DNA of 64,000 nt from Planctomycetaceae bacterium (GTDB lineage: Bacteria > Planctomycetota > Phycisphaerae > SM23-33). A model generated the notes under the pieces. The model was not told where the DNA came from, did not search any database, and worked only from the letters and a program-made list of their open reading frames with translations. The first letter of the stretch is position 1. Every line of letters starts with the position of its first letter. Location of the stretch: positions 62,001-126,000 of the forward strand of contig JBDKTA010000067.1 of NCBI GenBank assembly GCA_039680605.1, in the 5' to 3' direction. A program made the translations under genes and the position numbers. Positions 42,897 through 51,503 of the stretch are shown here, piece after piece.

Positions 42897-43236
42897 GACC
42901 AGTCTCCATACGTCCGCCCCCCAAGGGGCGCTTTATCGTTATCGGCCGAAGCTTCGCGACAGGATTACAGATTCCGGCGCTTGTGCGGCTCAAGAAGAAA
43001 CTTACCACAGAGGCACAGAGAAAGCAGAGGTGGGAACGAAGACAAAACGAAGACAGGAAACTTTCCGGGTCGAATCTTGTTTTATCCCCTCGGCTTTTCT
43101 CGTTGTCTCTGTGGTAGGTTTTGCTTTTCTCCCGCCGGGGTGTAGGACAGGATTCCAGATTCCGGCGCTTGTAAATCGGGCGGCGGAGTTATATTCTGTT
43201 GCCTTTTCCGGACAATACAGGGCACGGAGACAAAGC
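42897..43236. repeat. repeat-bearing gap with CAGAG hairpin
   Basis: CTTACCACAGAGGCACAGAG (about 43000) and TGTCTCTGTGGTAGG (about 43105) are inverted arms. The direct repeat ACAGGATT(A/C)CAGATTCCGG at about 42960 and 43147 brackets the hairpin. No gene in this gap. Confidence 0.7.
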
Positions 43237-43578
43237 GTGGTCGTTGTCGTCAACCTGTTTGACATTATTGAGGGCAAGGAAAAGCAGTACGCCGAGTACC
43301 TGCGGCGCGTGCAGCCGATCTTGGACCGCTACGGGGCTTCGGTCGTGCTGTACGGCCTGACGCGCATGGTCTACATGGGCGGCTGTACGCAGCGGTACTG
43401 CGGGCTGATCCAGTACAAGAGCCTGGCCGATCTGCGGAAGCTCTCGCATGATCCGGAGTTTCTGGAGATCCGCCCCCTGCGGGACAATTCCACCAAGAAC
43501 TACGTCCTGACGGCGGTTGAAAATTTCGAAACCATGAACCACGCCGTTGAGTACCTAAGTAACGGCGGTGGACAGTAG
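43237..43578 (+). CDS. small dimeric alpha/beta-barrel protein (DUF1330-like)
   Basis: 113 residues from a GTG with GGAG eight bases upstream. VVVVVNLFDIIEGKEKQYAE, an Arg/Tyr-rich middle and FLEIRPLRDNSTKNYVLTAV fit a single ferredoxin-like half barrel of the DUF1330/antibiotic-monooxygenase type. Function unknown. Longer upstream frames are repeat-derived. Confidence 0.65.
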   Translation: MVVVVNLFDIIEGKEKQYAEYLRRVQPILDRYGASVVLYGLTRMVYMGGCTQRYCGLIQYKSLADLRKLSHDPEFLEIRPLRDNSTKNYVLTAVENFETMNHAVEYLSNGGGQ

Positions 43579-43588
43579 TTCCCCGTGT

Positions 43589-43699
43589 CGCGGACGTCCC
43601 CGTCCGCGAGTGTCCACGGGCGTCTCGCCCGCGGAAGGGCATGGGGAAGTTGTAGACGAGGGCAAGATGCCCTCGGCACGCGCGGGCGAGATGCCCGCG
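43589..43699. repeat. mini-hairpin array before ilvD
   Basis: 43589-43608 CGCGGACG/CGTCCGCG; 43617-43631 CGGGCG-TCT-CGCCCG (inverse orientation); 43657-43675 CGAGGGCA-AGA-TGCCCTCG; 43681-43699 GCGGGCG-AGA-TGCCCGC with one wobble pair. Same AGA-loop family as 40508-40584. They occupy the leader just upstream of the ilvD ribosome site. Confidence 0.85.
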
Positions 43700-43714
43700 A
43701 CACGGAGTTTCCTT

Positions 43715-45586
43715 ATGCGCAGCGACAACGTCAAAGCCGGGCTCGAACGAGGCCCCCACCGCAGCTTGCTCAAGGCCACCGGACTTCGCGAGAGCGACAT
43801 CCGCCGCCCGTTCATCGCCATCGTCAACAGCTATACGGACATCGTGCCCGGGCACGTCCACCTCGACGCCGTCGGCGAGTTCGTCAAGCAGCAGGTGCAG
43901 GCCGCCGGCGGCACCGCCTTCGTCTTCAACACCATCGCCATCTGCGACGGTATCGCCATGGGGCACTACGGCATGAAGTACTCGCTGGCGTCGCGCGAGC
44001 TGATCGCCGACTGCGTCGAGTCGATGGCCGAGGCGCACCAGTTCGACGGCATGATCTGCATCCCCAACTGCGACAAGATCATCCCCGGAATGCTCATGGC
44101 CTCCATCCGCCTGAACATCCCCACCATCTTCGCCTCGGGCGGGCCGATGGAAGCCGGAAACGTCTGCGGCAAAGACGTCGACCTGATCGACCAGTTCTAC
44201 GCCGTCGCGCAGTTCAAGACCGGCAAGATGACCGCCGCCCAGGTCAAGCAATACGAAGACAACACCTGCCCCACCTGCGGATCGTGCAGCGGCATGTTCA
44301 CCGCCAACAGCATGAACTGCCTGTGCGAGGCCGTCGGCATGGCGCTGCCGGGCAACGGAACCTGCCTGGCGACTTCGCCGGCGCGGATGGATCTGTTCAA
44401 GAACGCCGCCCGGCGCATTGTGGCGATGGTCAAGGAATGGTCCAGCGGCGGCTGCCGAAAGGCCTACCCCCTGCTGCCGCGGAACATCATGACCAAGAAA
44501 GCCTTCGAGAACGCCTTCGCGCTGGACATGGCCATGGGCGGCTCGACCAACACGGTGCTGCACCTGCTCGCCCTGGCGAGCGAGGCCGGCGTGCCGTTCG
44601 GGCTTAAGGACATCGAGCGCGTCACCGCCCGCACGCCCAACATCTCTCGCGTGGCGCCTTCGTGTACGCCCGAGGGCAAGATTTACCACGTGCAGGACGT
44701 CCACCGCGCGGGCGGCATCCACACGATCATGGGCCAGCTCTGGTGGGACAAGCCCGCCCTGGTCCACGCCGAGGTGCCGACGGTCACCGGTCAGCCGCTG
44801 ATGAAGAATCTCGAACAGTGGTCGCTGCGCAGCAAGAAGTGCCTGCCGGCGGCAAAGAAGATGTATCGCGAAGGTTCCAAAGCCACCGGCCGCAGCGTCG
44901 CGCAGGTCAAGGCGATGTACCGCGGCGAAAAGCCCGCCGCCCTGGTCGCCCGCAATACCGCCAAGCTCGACGTGCAGGACGTGATCCGCACGCTGGAGCG
45001 GCCGTTCACCGCCAAGGGCGGGCTGGTCGTGCTGTACGGCAACATCGCCACGCGCGGGGCGATGGTCAAACTCGCCGGCGTCGACCCGGCGATGTACAAG
45101 CACTCGGGACCTGCCGTCATCTTTGAAGGGCAGGAAGACGCCTGCGCCGGAATCCTGGGCGGCAAGGTCAAGGCCGGCGACGTGGTCATCATCCGCAACG
45201 AAGGACCCAAGGGCGGCCCGGGCATGCAGGAAATGCTTGCCCCGACGAGCTACATCAAGGGCATGGGCCTGGGCGCCGCCTGCGCGCTGATCACCGACGG
45301 GCGGTTCTCCGGCGGCACGGCCGGGGCGTGCATCGGGCATGTTTCGCCCGAGGCGGCCGCCGGCGGCGAGATCGGTCTGCTGAAAAACGGCGACGTGATC
45401 GACATCGACATCCCCGCCGGCAAGATGAACGCCCGCGTGACGGCGGCCGAGTTCGCCCGCCGCCGCAAGACCTGGAAGCCGGTCCCGGCCCCGATCCGCC
45501 ACGGCGCCCTGGGCCGCTACGCCGCCCACGCCACCAGCGCCGACACCGGCGCCATCCTGGACTGGCCCGGAAAACCAAAAGTTTAG
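43715..45586 (+). CDS. ilvD: dihydroxy-acid dehydratase
   Basis: 623 residues from the ATG at 43715 (GGAG eight bases upstream); an earlier in-frame start adds only hairpin-derived sequence. It makes the 2-keto acids of valine/isoleucine/pantothenate synthesis. Iron-sulfur and signature residues are present: CDKIIPGM and CPTCGSCSGMFTANSMNCL, and near the C-terminus SGGTAGACIGHVSPEAA. Length slightly above the typical 560-615. No other ilv gene is adjacent. Confidence 0.94.
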   Translation: MRSDNVKAGLERGPHRSLLKATGLRESDIRRPFIAIVNSYTDIVPGHVHLDAVGEFVKQQVQAAGGTAFVFNTIAICDGIAMGHYGMKYSLASRELIADCVESMAEAHQFDGMICIPNCDKIIPGMLMASIRLNIPTIFASGGPMEAGNVCGKDVDLIDQFYAVAQFKTGKMTAAQVKQYEDNTCPTCGSCSGMFTANSMNCLCEAVGMALPGNGTCLATSPARMDLFKNAARRIVAMVKEWSSGGCRKAYPLLPRNIMTKKAFENAFALDMAMGGSTNTVLHLLALASEAGVPFGLKDIERVTARTPNISRVAPSCTPEGKIYHVQDVHRAGGIHTIMGQLWWDKPALVHAEVPTVTGQPLMKNLEQWSLRSKKCLPAAKKMYREGSKATGRSVAQVKAMYRGEKPAALVARNTAKLDVQDVIRTLERPFTAKGGLVVLYGNIATRGAMVKLAGVDPAMYKHSGPAVIFEGQEDACAGILGGKVKAGDVVIIRNEGPKGGPGMQEMLAPTSYIKGMGLGAACALITDGRFSGGTAGACIGHVSPEAAAGGEIGLLKNGDVIDIDIPAGKMNARVTAAEFARRRKTWKPVPAPIRHGALGRYAAHATSADTGAILDWPGKPKV

Positions 45587-45673
45587 CAGCGGTAGTCTCG
45601 CCGCTTGCGGCTTCGCGAGCCCTCGGCGCCCCTGCAGCACGCGGGGGCTTTAAATACTGTTATCTTCACGCAC

Positions 45674-46216
45674 TTGACAAAGCTCCTCGACAAGCTGTGC
45701 TTGCTTGCCACGCGTCACGTGCGGCTGATGCGCGTGGTGCTGCTGGGGCTGATGATCCTGATCACCGCCGCCGCGGCGTGGCGGTTGATTCAGTGGCGCA
45801 TCTGGGAGAACCGCGAAGCTCTCATGAACGGCCTTTACAGCCTGCCGATGGCGCCGCTGCTGTTCTGGTGGATGATCGCCATGCTGCAGCGCCCGCAGCA
45901 CATCAAGCCCTACCCGGTCCTGATAGACGCCCTGGCCGTGACGCTTGCCGCTTCACGCATCGCCGGGCCGTTCTTCCCCGCGTCCGGCCACGTGCTGTTC
46001 CTGGTGTACTCGTTCCTGGCCACCCGCAACGTCCCCTATCGCTATGCGGCCGCTACGATGCTTGTTTTGACGCTGGTCTGCAAGTTCGTGCTTTTCCACG
46101 ACCCTATCACGCCCACCACCGGCGCAATCGCCGCGGTAATACTGTGGCGGCTGCGATGCTCCGCCATGAGAGACAGCCGCTCCAGGTGGGCTCCTTCAGG
46201 GGCCCGGGGCGAATGA
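45674..46216 (+). CDS. hypothetical integral membrane protein
   Basis: About 180 residues if begun at the TTG at 45674; the real start is uncertain since no ATG occurs before the first membrane helix. Four hydrophobic helices (VVLLGLMILITAAAAWRLI, APLLFWWMIAM, VLIDALAVTLAASRIAG, AATMLVLTLVCKFVL). No family recognised. Its 3' end overlaps the convergent M28 peptidase gene by 21 bases. Confidence 0.6.
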   Translation: MTKLLDKLCLLATRHVRLMRVVLLGLMILITAAAAWRLIQWRIWENREALMNGLYSLPMAPLLFWWMIAMLQRPQHIKPYPVLIDALAVTLAASRIAGPFFPASGHVLFLVYSFLATRNVPYRYAAATMLVLTLVCKFVLFHDPITPTTGAIAAVILWRLRCSAMRDSRSRWAPSGARGE

Positions 46217-47665
46217 ATCGTCGAGCAGGCGCAGCACGTCGACGGCCACGTCAGTCACCTGCGCCACGCCGGCCATGTTCACCGTTTCGGCGCGATCCGT
46301 GCGGCAGTGGTAGTGATCGGTGAAGCGGCCGAAGAAGAACAGCGTCGGCACGTTGCGGTCGTTGAAGGGCGCCTGGTCGGACCACATAGTGCGATTGACA
46401 ATGCCCAGTGGATGCACCTTTGTCGGGCGGTTGGCCAGTTCCGCCACTGCCAGGGCCTGTCGGAACGGCTGGCGGATGCAGTTGCCGATGACAGTCACGT
46501 GCGCATCCTTCACCGCTCCGATCTGATCGAAGTTGATCATGGCGGCCGTCCGGTGCAGCGGCGCCACCGGATAGTTCACGTAATGCTTTGAGCCCAGCAG
46601 GCCGAACTCCTCGGCGTCGAAGGCGATAAAGACGTACGTGCATTTCCTTTCCTTCAGGACAGCTACGGCCCGCGCCGTCTCGATCAGGGCGGCAATTCCC
46701 GAGGCGTTGTCGTCAGCGCCGGGCCGAACGCCCAGTCCGGCATCGCGGGCGCGCTGGCCGCTGGAAGGCAGATGGTCGTAATGCGCCCCGACGACCAACG
46801 CCGGCGCGTCGGGCCCACCGGGCGCCGGCAACACGCCGATGACGTTCTGCCCCATGGCCGGCGCCAGGTCGCAGTTGCCGCTGACGCGTGCGCCCAGGCC
46901 TGCGGTGAGCGGCTTCTTCCCTGCTGCAAGATCCTCCAGCGTCTGCCGCCGGGGGCTCTGCTTGAGAATATCCCGCGCTAAAGCGCGGCTGATGCGCATC
47001 GCCGGCAGCGGACCGTCGCCTCGTCCGAGCAGGCTGTCGAGCGCGTCTTCGCCGTCGGTGACGGGCGCCTGCGGCGGCGTCACCAGCAGCACCGCCCGCG
47101 CGCCGGCCTTGGCGGCATGCTTGAGCTTGTCGCGCGTCAGCATATCGCGCAGGGCCGCGTTCTTGCTCCACCAGAGGCTGTTTTTTGAAACGCCCGCGGC
47201 GGTTCCCTGCAGCAGGAGCACCACTTTGCCTTTGGCGTCAACAGCAGTGAAATCGGAGGCATGCTGGCCGTACCCGACAAACACGATCTCGCCTTCGAAC
47301 GAACCGCTGCACCCCGCGGCGACGGGGGCGAAATCCTTGAAGACCTGCAGCGCCGGCAGCGACGGAACCTTCAGCATGCACGCCTCTCCCGGCGCTCGCA
47401 TGAACTCGATCTCGAAGGGCTGAACCCACTGCCCGCCGCGAGCTCCTGCCACGAGGCCGACCGATTGAAACTGCTGCACGATGTACTGGCGGGCCTGCAC
47501 GTTGCCCGGCGTGCCGACCATCCGCCCGCCACGGGCAGGATCGGCCAGTGTATCGATGTGCCTGCCCACGGCCGCCGGCGTCGCCGACGGCGACTGGGCC
47601 GACAGCAGCACGGTCGCATCGACAGGCCGATATGCGGGTTGGCAGCCGCAGGCGATGATAAGCAT
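46196..47665 (-). CDS. M28-family zinc metallopeptidase lipoprotein
   Basis: 489 residues from the ATG at 47665. A PA domain (about 120-240) sits before the catalytic domain, whose zinc ligands are seen in order: GAHYDH, GADDNASG, FDAEEFGLLG, NFDQIG and DHYHCRTD. A lipobox (LIIACGC) lies only six residues from the ATG, too close for a normal signal; see findings for the likely longer N-terminus. Aminopeptidase-type envelope enzyme. Confidence 0.88.
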   Translation of the reverse strand: MLIIACGCQPAYRPVDATVLLSAQSPSATPAAVGRHIDTLADPARGGRMVGTPGNVQARQYIVQQFQSVGLVAGARGGQWVQPFEIEFMRAPGEACMLKVPSLPALQVFKDFAPVAAGCSGSFEGEIVFVGYGQHASDFTAVDAKGKVVLLLQGTAAGVSKNSLWWSKNAALRDMLTRDKLKHAAKAGARAVLLVTPPQAPVTDGEDALDSLLGRGDGPLPAMRISRALARDILKQSPRRQTLEDLAAGKKPLTAGLGARVSGNCDLAPAMGQNVIGVLPAPGGPDAPALVVGAHYDHLPSSGQRARDAGLGVRPGADDNASGIAALIETARAVAVLKERKCTYVFIAFDAEEFGLLGSKHYVNYPVAPLHRTAAMINFDQIGAVKDAHVTVIGNCIRQPFRQALAVAELANRPTKVHPLGIVNRTMWSDQAPFNDRNVPTLFFFGRFTDHYHCRTDRAETVNMAGVAQVTDVAVDVLRLLDDSFAPGP

Positions 47666-47774
47666 CGCCCACGCCGCCCACGGCCAATGTGTGAAGAGAC
47701 CCCGCGATGTCAGCTTGTTTGCGATGCCTGATTATTGTCTGGAGCACCGCAGCTGACAAGTGCGCATGTCGAGG

Positions 47775-48815
47775 TCATCGGGGATAGGCCCTGGCGGCTT
47801 CGAGCATCAGGACGGCCATGGCGGTGCTGAACAGGCGTCCGCCGTAGGAGGTGTAGTAGGCGTCGGGGTTCCAGCTTCCGGCGTCGGGGCCTGAGGCGAC
47901 CTGCCCGGCGATCAGCCGCTCGCGCATGAGCGGGCTCCACCGCGACCACAGACGCCCCTGGTGGCGGTACGCCGCCAGGGTGAGATAGTACTCATAGTAG
48001 AAGTTCGCCTGGTCGTCCTTCTTGGGCATGTGGTCCAACAGATACTCTGCGGCCTCGGACATCCGCGGATCGTCGGCGGACAGCCCCAGGATCTGATGGC
48101 AGAACATGCCGGCTGCAACCATCGACGGGATGGGGGTCGGGTGGACATACCCGCACAGTCCGCCGTGGCGGCCGCCGCAGACTCCGGCCAACCATCGCCG
48201 CGTCAGTTGGAACGGCTCGTCGCCGATAACGATTCCGCTCTGACGCGCCAGCAGCAGCCCGCCAAGCTGCCAGCTCGTGACGGAGGTGTCGGAATCGGTC
48301 CCTTTTGACGTGTATCGCCAACCGCCGTACTGGCGGTTCTGGGCGCGCAGCGTCACGGCAAGGGCTTTCTTGAGCGGCTCGAGCAGGGCGGGGTCTTTCG
48401 TGGTGGCGTAGAGCCGGGCCAAGGCGCTGACGACGACGCCGTGGGTGTACATGCCGTTGCCCGGACCGGTGCCGCGCGTCCAGTCGCCATCGGCGGGCTG
48501 ATTGGCCAGCATCCACTTGACGGCCTGGGCCAGCGGCTGTTGGTACGGGCCTTCCTGGTCGTGTCGGGCGCCCACGGCCTGGTAGCAGAGCATGGCGTAG
48601 GCGGTGACGGTGTCGTCGCTGCAGGTGGCGCCGCGCTGGGGAGCGGCCCAGTGTCCGTCGTCCTGCTGATGGGCGGTGATCCAGGCCAAGGCTCGGGCCG
48701 TCGCGTCGGCGCCGGTCGGCGAGGCTGTGGGCGCACCGAATTGCACGGTTGCGCAGCCGCCCATCAGTGTGCAGACGCAGGTGGCGATCAAAGCGGCCCA
48801 GAGGCGATTGAACAT
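47775..48815 (-). CDS. lipoprotein with prenyltransferase/squalene-cyclase-like repeats
   Basis: 346 residues from the ATG at 48815 (GGGGGG before it). Lipobox TLMGGCA, then alpha-barrel repeats with DGHWAAPQRG, DGDWTRGTG and GGWRYTSKGTDSDTSVTSWQ, the last shared with the TonB-like protein at the left edge (GGWRYHPGDDGDTS). A non-enzymatic relative of the terpenoid-cyclase fold, common in planctomycetes; function unknown. Confidence 0.8.
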   Translation of the reverse strand: MFNRLWAALIATCVCTLMGGCATVQFGAPTASPTGADATARALAWITAHQQDDGHWAAPQRGATCSDDTVTAYAMLCYQAVGARHDQEGPYQQPLAQAVKWMLANQPADGDWTRGTGPGNGMYTHGVVVSALARLYATTKDPALLEPLKKALAVTLRAQNRQYGGWRYTSKGTDSDTSVTSWQLGGLLLARQSGIVIGDEPFQLTRRWLAGVCGGRHGGLCGYVHPTPIPSMVAAGMFCHQILGLSADDPRMSEAAEYLLDHMPKKDDQANFYYEYYLTLAAYRHQGRLWSRWSPLMRERLIAGQVASGPDAGSWNPDAYYTSYGGRLFSTAMAVLMLEAARAYPR

Positions 48816-48884
48816 GGTGCCCCCCTTCATTGAGATCCGCGGCAGTTGAATGCTAGACGTCGGCAGGCGTGTTTTTCAATGAAG

Positions 48885-49970
48885 CTATCGCCGGACGGTC
48901 GCGCGGGCTTCGAGGTCCAGTTCGGCGGTCAGACCGGCTTGGAGGTAGTGGTACGCCAGGCCGCCGATCATCGCGGCGTTGTCGACGCAGTACGCCATCG
49001 GCGGCAGGCGCAGCGTGCAGCCCAGCGAGGCGGCCAACTCACCCGCGGCGGCGCGCAGACCGGAGTTGGCGGCCACCCCGCCGCCGAGCACCAGGGTGCG
49101 GGCGCCGGTGGCGACGGCGGCGCGGCGAAGCTTGGTGCGCAGCACGTCGACGACGGCCCCCTGGAAGCTCGCGCAGAGATCGTCGATCTCCTGGGGGGTG
49201 AAGTTCTCGATGCCGGTCTTGCCCGCCGGGCGCTGGGGCGTAGCCGCGGTACGACGCCGGCGCGGACGCGTCGACTCCTCCCGCCGCCCTCCGGGGGTGC
49301 CCATGACGTGGTAAAGCACCGCGGTCTTGAGCCCGCTGAAGGAGAAATCGAGCGATTGCCCGTGGAGCAAGGTGCGGGGCAGCTTGACCGCCGACGGGTC
49401 GCCGCGTCTGGCGGCTTTGTCGATGGCGGGCCCGCCGGGGTAGGGCAGCTTCAGGATGGAGGCGACTTTGTCGTAGGCTTCGCCGGCGGCGTCGTCAATG
49501 GTCGAGCCCAGCAGCGTCATATCGATGGGGCTGCGGCAGTGATAGAGGGCGGTGTGTCCGCCCGAGCAGATCAGGGCGGCGGCGGGGTATTCGATGGGCT
49601 CGGCGTCCAGCGCGGCGGCGTAGGCGTGGGCATAGATGTGGTTGACGCCCACCAGCGGGCGGTCGTAGATCCAGGCGAGGGTCTTGGCGGCAGTGACGCC
49701 GATCAGCAGCGAGCCGATGAGCCCCGGTTCGTTGGTGACCGCCACGGCGGCCAGGTCCGACGGCGCCAGTCCCGACTGATCGAGTGCGCGGACGATGACG
49801 GTGTTAATGGCCTCAATGTGCGCCCGCGAGGCGATCTCGGGCACGACGCCGCCGTAGCGGGCGTGCAGGTCGATCTGGCTGGCCACGACGTTGGACAGCA
49901 CGCGCTGCCCGCTAACGACGACGGAGGCGGAGGTCTCGTCGCAACTGGATTCCACGGCCAGGATGTTCAT
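48885..49970 (-). CDS. tsaD: tRNA threonylcarbamoyladenosine synthase subunit TsaD
   Basis: 361 residues. It transfers threonylcarbamoyl to A37 of ANN-decoding tRNAs. The start MNILAVESSCDETSASVV is the family opening; VNHIYAHAYAA holds the metal-binding His pair and LICSGGHTAL the nucleotide site. An Arg/Pro-rich insertion (RREESTRPRRRRTAATPQRP, about 220-245) is not usual. It starts eight bases after the S41 protease stop, so the two are co-transcribed. Confidence 0.93.
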   Translation of the reverse strand: MNILAVESSCDETSASVVVSGQRVLSNVVASQIDLHARYGGVVPEIASRAHIEAINTVIVRALDQSGLAPSDLAAVAVTNEPGLIGSLLIGVTAAKTLAWIYDRPLVGVNHIYAHAYAAALDAEPIEYPAAALICSGGHTALYHCRSPIDMTLLGSTIDDAAGEAYDKVASILKLPYPGGPAIDKAARRGDPSAVKLPRTLLHGQSLDFSFSGLKTAVLYHVMGTPGGRREESTRPRRRRTAATPQRPAGKTGIENFTPQEIDDLCASFQGAVVDVLRTKLRRAAVATGARTLVLGGGVAANSGLRAAAGELAASLGCTLRLPPMAYCVDNAAMIGGLAYHYLQAGLTAELDLEARATVRR

Positions 49971-49978
49971 GGCGTCAC

Positions 49979-51325
49979 TCACGGTCCGGTCGGGCGCGTC
50001 GCGGCGGGGAGTTTTTCGAGGGCGGCCTTGATGGCGGCGGGGTCTGCCGCCAGGTCCATCGCCCGGGCAAGCTGGCGGTCGGCCTTGAGCAGTTGCTCGC
50101 AGAGTGAGATCGCCGTGCCCGAGGCCGGTCGCGTGGCGGCATCGAGCGGGCGAGGCGCCACGCTGGCCTTTCGTCGCAGGCGCTGCAGGGTGGCGTCCGA
50201 CCACGGCTGCGAAACGGCGATGTCGGGGTCGACCCCCCACCGCGTGCTTGCCGGGCGTCGCATGATCGCCAGCACGCCGCCGGCGAGAAACTCCGCCGTC
50301 GTCAGGTTGATCTGCCCCAGGCCCCCGCCCAGGTCGTACATCGTCTGCACGCAGCCTTTGCCCCGCGTGCGGGCGCCGACCAGAACGGCGCGGCGGTGTA
50401 CGCTGAGCGTGCCGGCGACGATCTCGGCGGCCGAGGCCGTCCGCTGGTCTATCAGCACCACCAGCGGAACGTTGGAGACGCCCTCGGGGTGGGCCCAGTA
50501 TCGCTGGTTCGGCCCCTCGCGCTGAAGGACCGTCAAGATCTCGCCGCTGCCCTGGAAGTAGCTGGCGACGCTCACTGCCGAGGGCAGCAGCCCGCCGGGA
50601 TTGCCCCGCAGGTCCAGCACCACCGCCCCGGCGCCTTCGACCCGGCGCAGGACGCGCTGAAAGTCGGCGGCCGTATCCTGGATGAACTCCTGCACCCGGA
50701 TGTACGCGACGCCTCGCCCCATGTCGAAACGGTGCTGCCACTGCCCGTCGCCCTGGCGGTAGAGGCCCACGACCGTCTCGATGTCGCTGTCGGCGGGGGC
50801 GAGGATAACGTCCCGCGTGGCCGCGGCGCCGGGAGAGAGGATCGTCAGCTTGACCGGCGAGAGCTGCGCCGCCAGGACCGACTCGACATCAGGGCCGATC
50901 TCCCGCACGTCGCGCCCATTGACGGCGAGAATTTCGTCGCCGCCGTAGAGGCCCGCCATGTGCGCGGGCGAGCCGGGCAGCGCCCCGACGACCATGGCTT
51001 TGCCGTCGCTGGCGTCGACCAGCAGGCCCAGGCCCCGCGTGCGCCCGCCAAGGCGCTGCTGAAAATCGGACTGCTGCGTCGGCGAGACGTAGCTGGAAAA
51101 CTCGTCCAGGCCAGAGACCAGACCGGAGATCGCCCCCTGCGAGAGGCGGTCGTCATCGAGCGTGCCGCAATAGTTGGTCTCGATCAGGTCCAACGCCTTG
51201 CCCGCCGCCGCGAGCGGGGCGGGGATCGGCCGCGCCGGCGGCGGGCTGGACTGCTGGCGGGCGAACCACAGCGCCGCCGCCAGGACCAGAATCATCGCGA
51301 CCCAGATCAGATTTCGCTTGGGCAT
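49979..51325 (-). CDS. S41-family C-terminal processing peptidase
   Basis: 448 residues from the ATG at 51325. A membrane anchor or signal (about 7-22), an N-terminal helical cap, a PDZ domain (about 85-170) and the S41 protease core with Ser in DQRTASAAEIVAGTL and Lys in GARTRGKGCVQT. Periplasmic processing or quality-control protease. The upstream frame extension comes from the tRNA-side hairpin repeat. Confidence 0.9.
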   Translation of the reverse strand: MPKRNLIWVAMILVLAAALWFARQQSSPPPARPIPAPLAAAGKALDLIETNYCGTLDDDRLSQGAISGLVSGLDEFSSYVSPTQQSDFQQRLGGRTRGLGLLVDASDGKAMVVGALPGSPAHMAGLYGGDEILAVNGRDVREIGPDVESVLAAQLSPVKLTILSPGAAATRDVILAPADSDIETVVGLYRQGDGQWQHRFDMGRGVAYIRVQEFIQDTAADFQRVLRRVEGAGAVVLDLRGNPGGLLPSAVSVASYFQGSGEILTVLQREGPNQRYWAHPEGVSNVPLVVLIDQRTASAAEIVAGTLSVHRRAVLVGARTRGKGCVQTMYDLGGGLGQINLTTAEFLAGGVLAIMRRPASTRWGVDPDIAVSQPWSDATLQRLRRKASVAPRPLDAATRPASGTAISLCEQLLKADRQLARAMDLAADPAAIKAALEKLPAATRPTGP

Positions 51326-51344
51326 GGTTACCCCGAACTTACAG

Positions 51345-51400
51345 CATATGGCACAGGCTTTCCAGCCCGTATCGGTCACAGCCTGGAAAGGCTGTGACAA
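51345..51400. repeat. hairpin repeat (CACAGGCTTTCCAG family) at tRNA-Phe
   Basis: GGCACAGGCTTTCCAGCCC and CACAGCCTGGAAAGGCTGTG are inverted arms about nine bases apart, the same family as 39133-39190. It lies between the 3' end of tRNA-Phe and the S41 gene. Confidence 0.75.
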
Positions 51401-51406
51401 AAGAAC

Positions 51407-51479
51407 TGGCTAGGACTGGAGTCGAACCAGCGACGCCGGCCTTTTCAGGGCCGCGCTCTACCACCTGAGCTACCTAGCC
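51407..51479 (-). tRNA. tRNA-Phe(GAA)
   Basis: 73 bases: acceptor GGCTAGG/CCTAGCC with discriminator A, D-stem GCTC/GAGC, anticodon stem CGGCC/GGCCG with loop CTGAAAA (anticodon GAA), T-stem GCTGG/CCAGT (one G·T pair) with loop TTCGACT. CCA not encoded. Confidence 0.95.
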
Positions 51480-51503
51480 ATGCAACGGGTCACCCACTTT
51501 ATC

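Noticed and set aside
43568-43714. N-terminal extension of IlvD
   Set aside because: It translates the mini-hairpin array; IlvD homology begins at 43715, where a ribosome site is present.
43265-45640. 791-codon minus-strand frame
   Set aside because: Antisense of ilvD, which is unmistakable on the plus strand.
49971-50741. N-terminal extension of TsaD
   Set aside because: It overlaps the S41 protease gene in another frame; the TsaD family opening MNILAVESSCDE starts at 49970.
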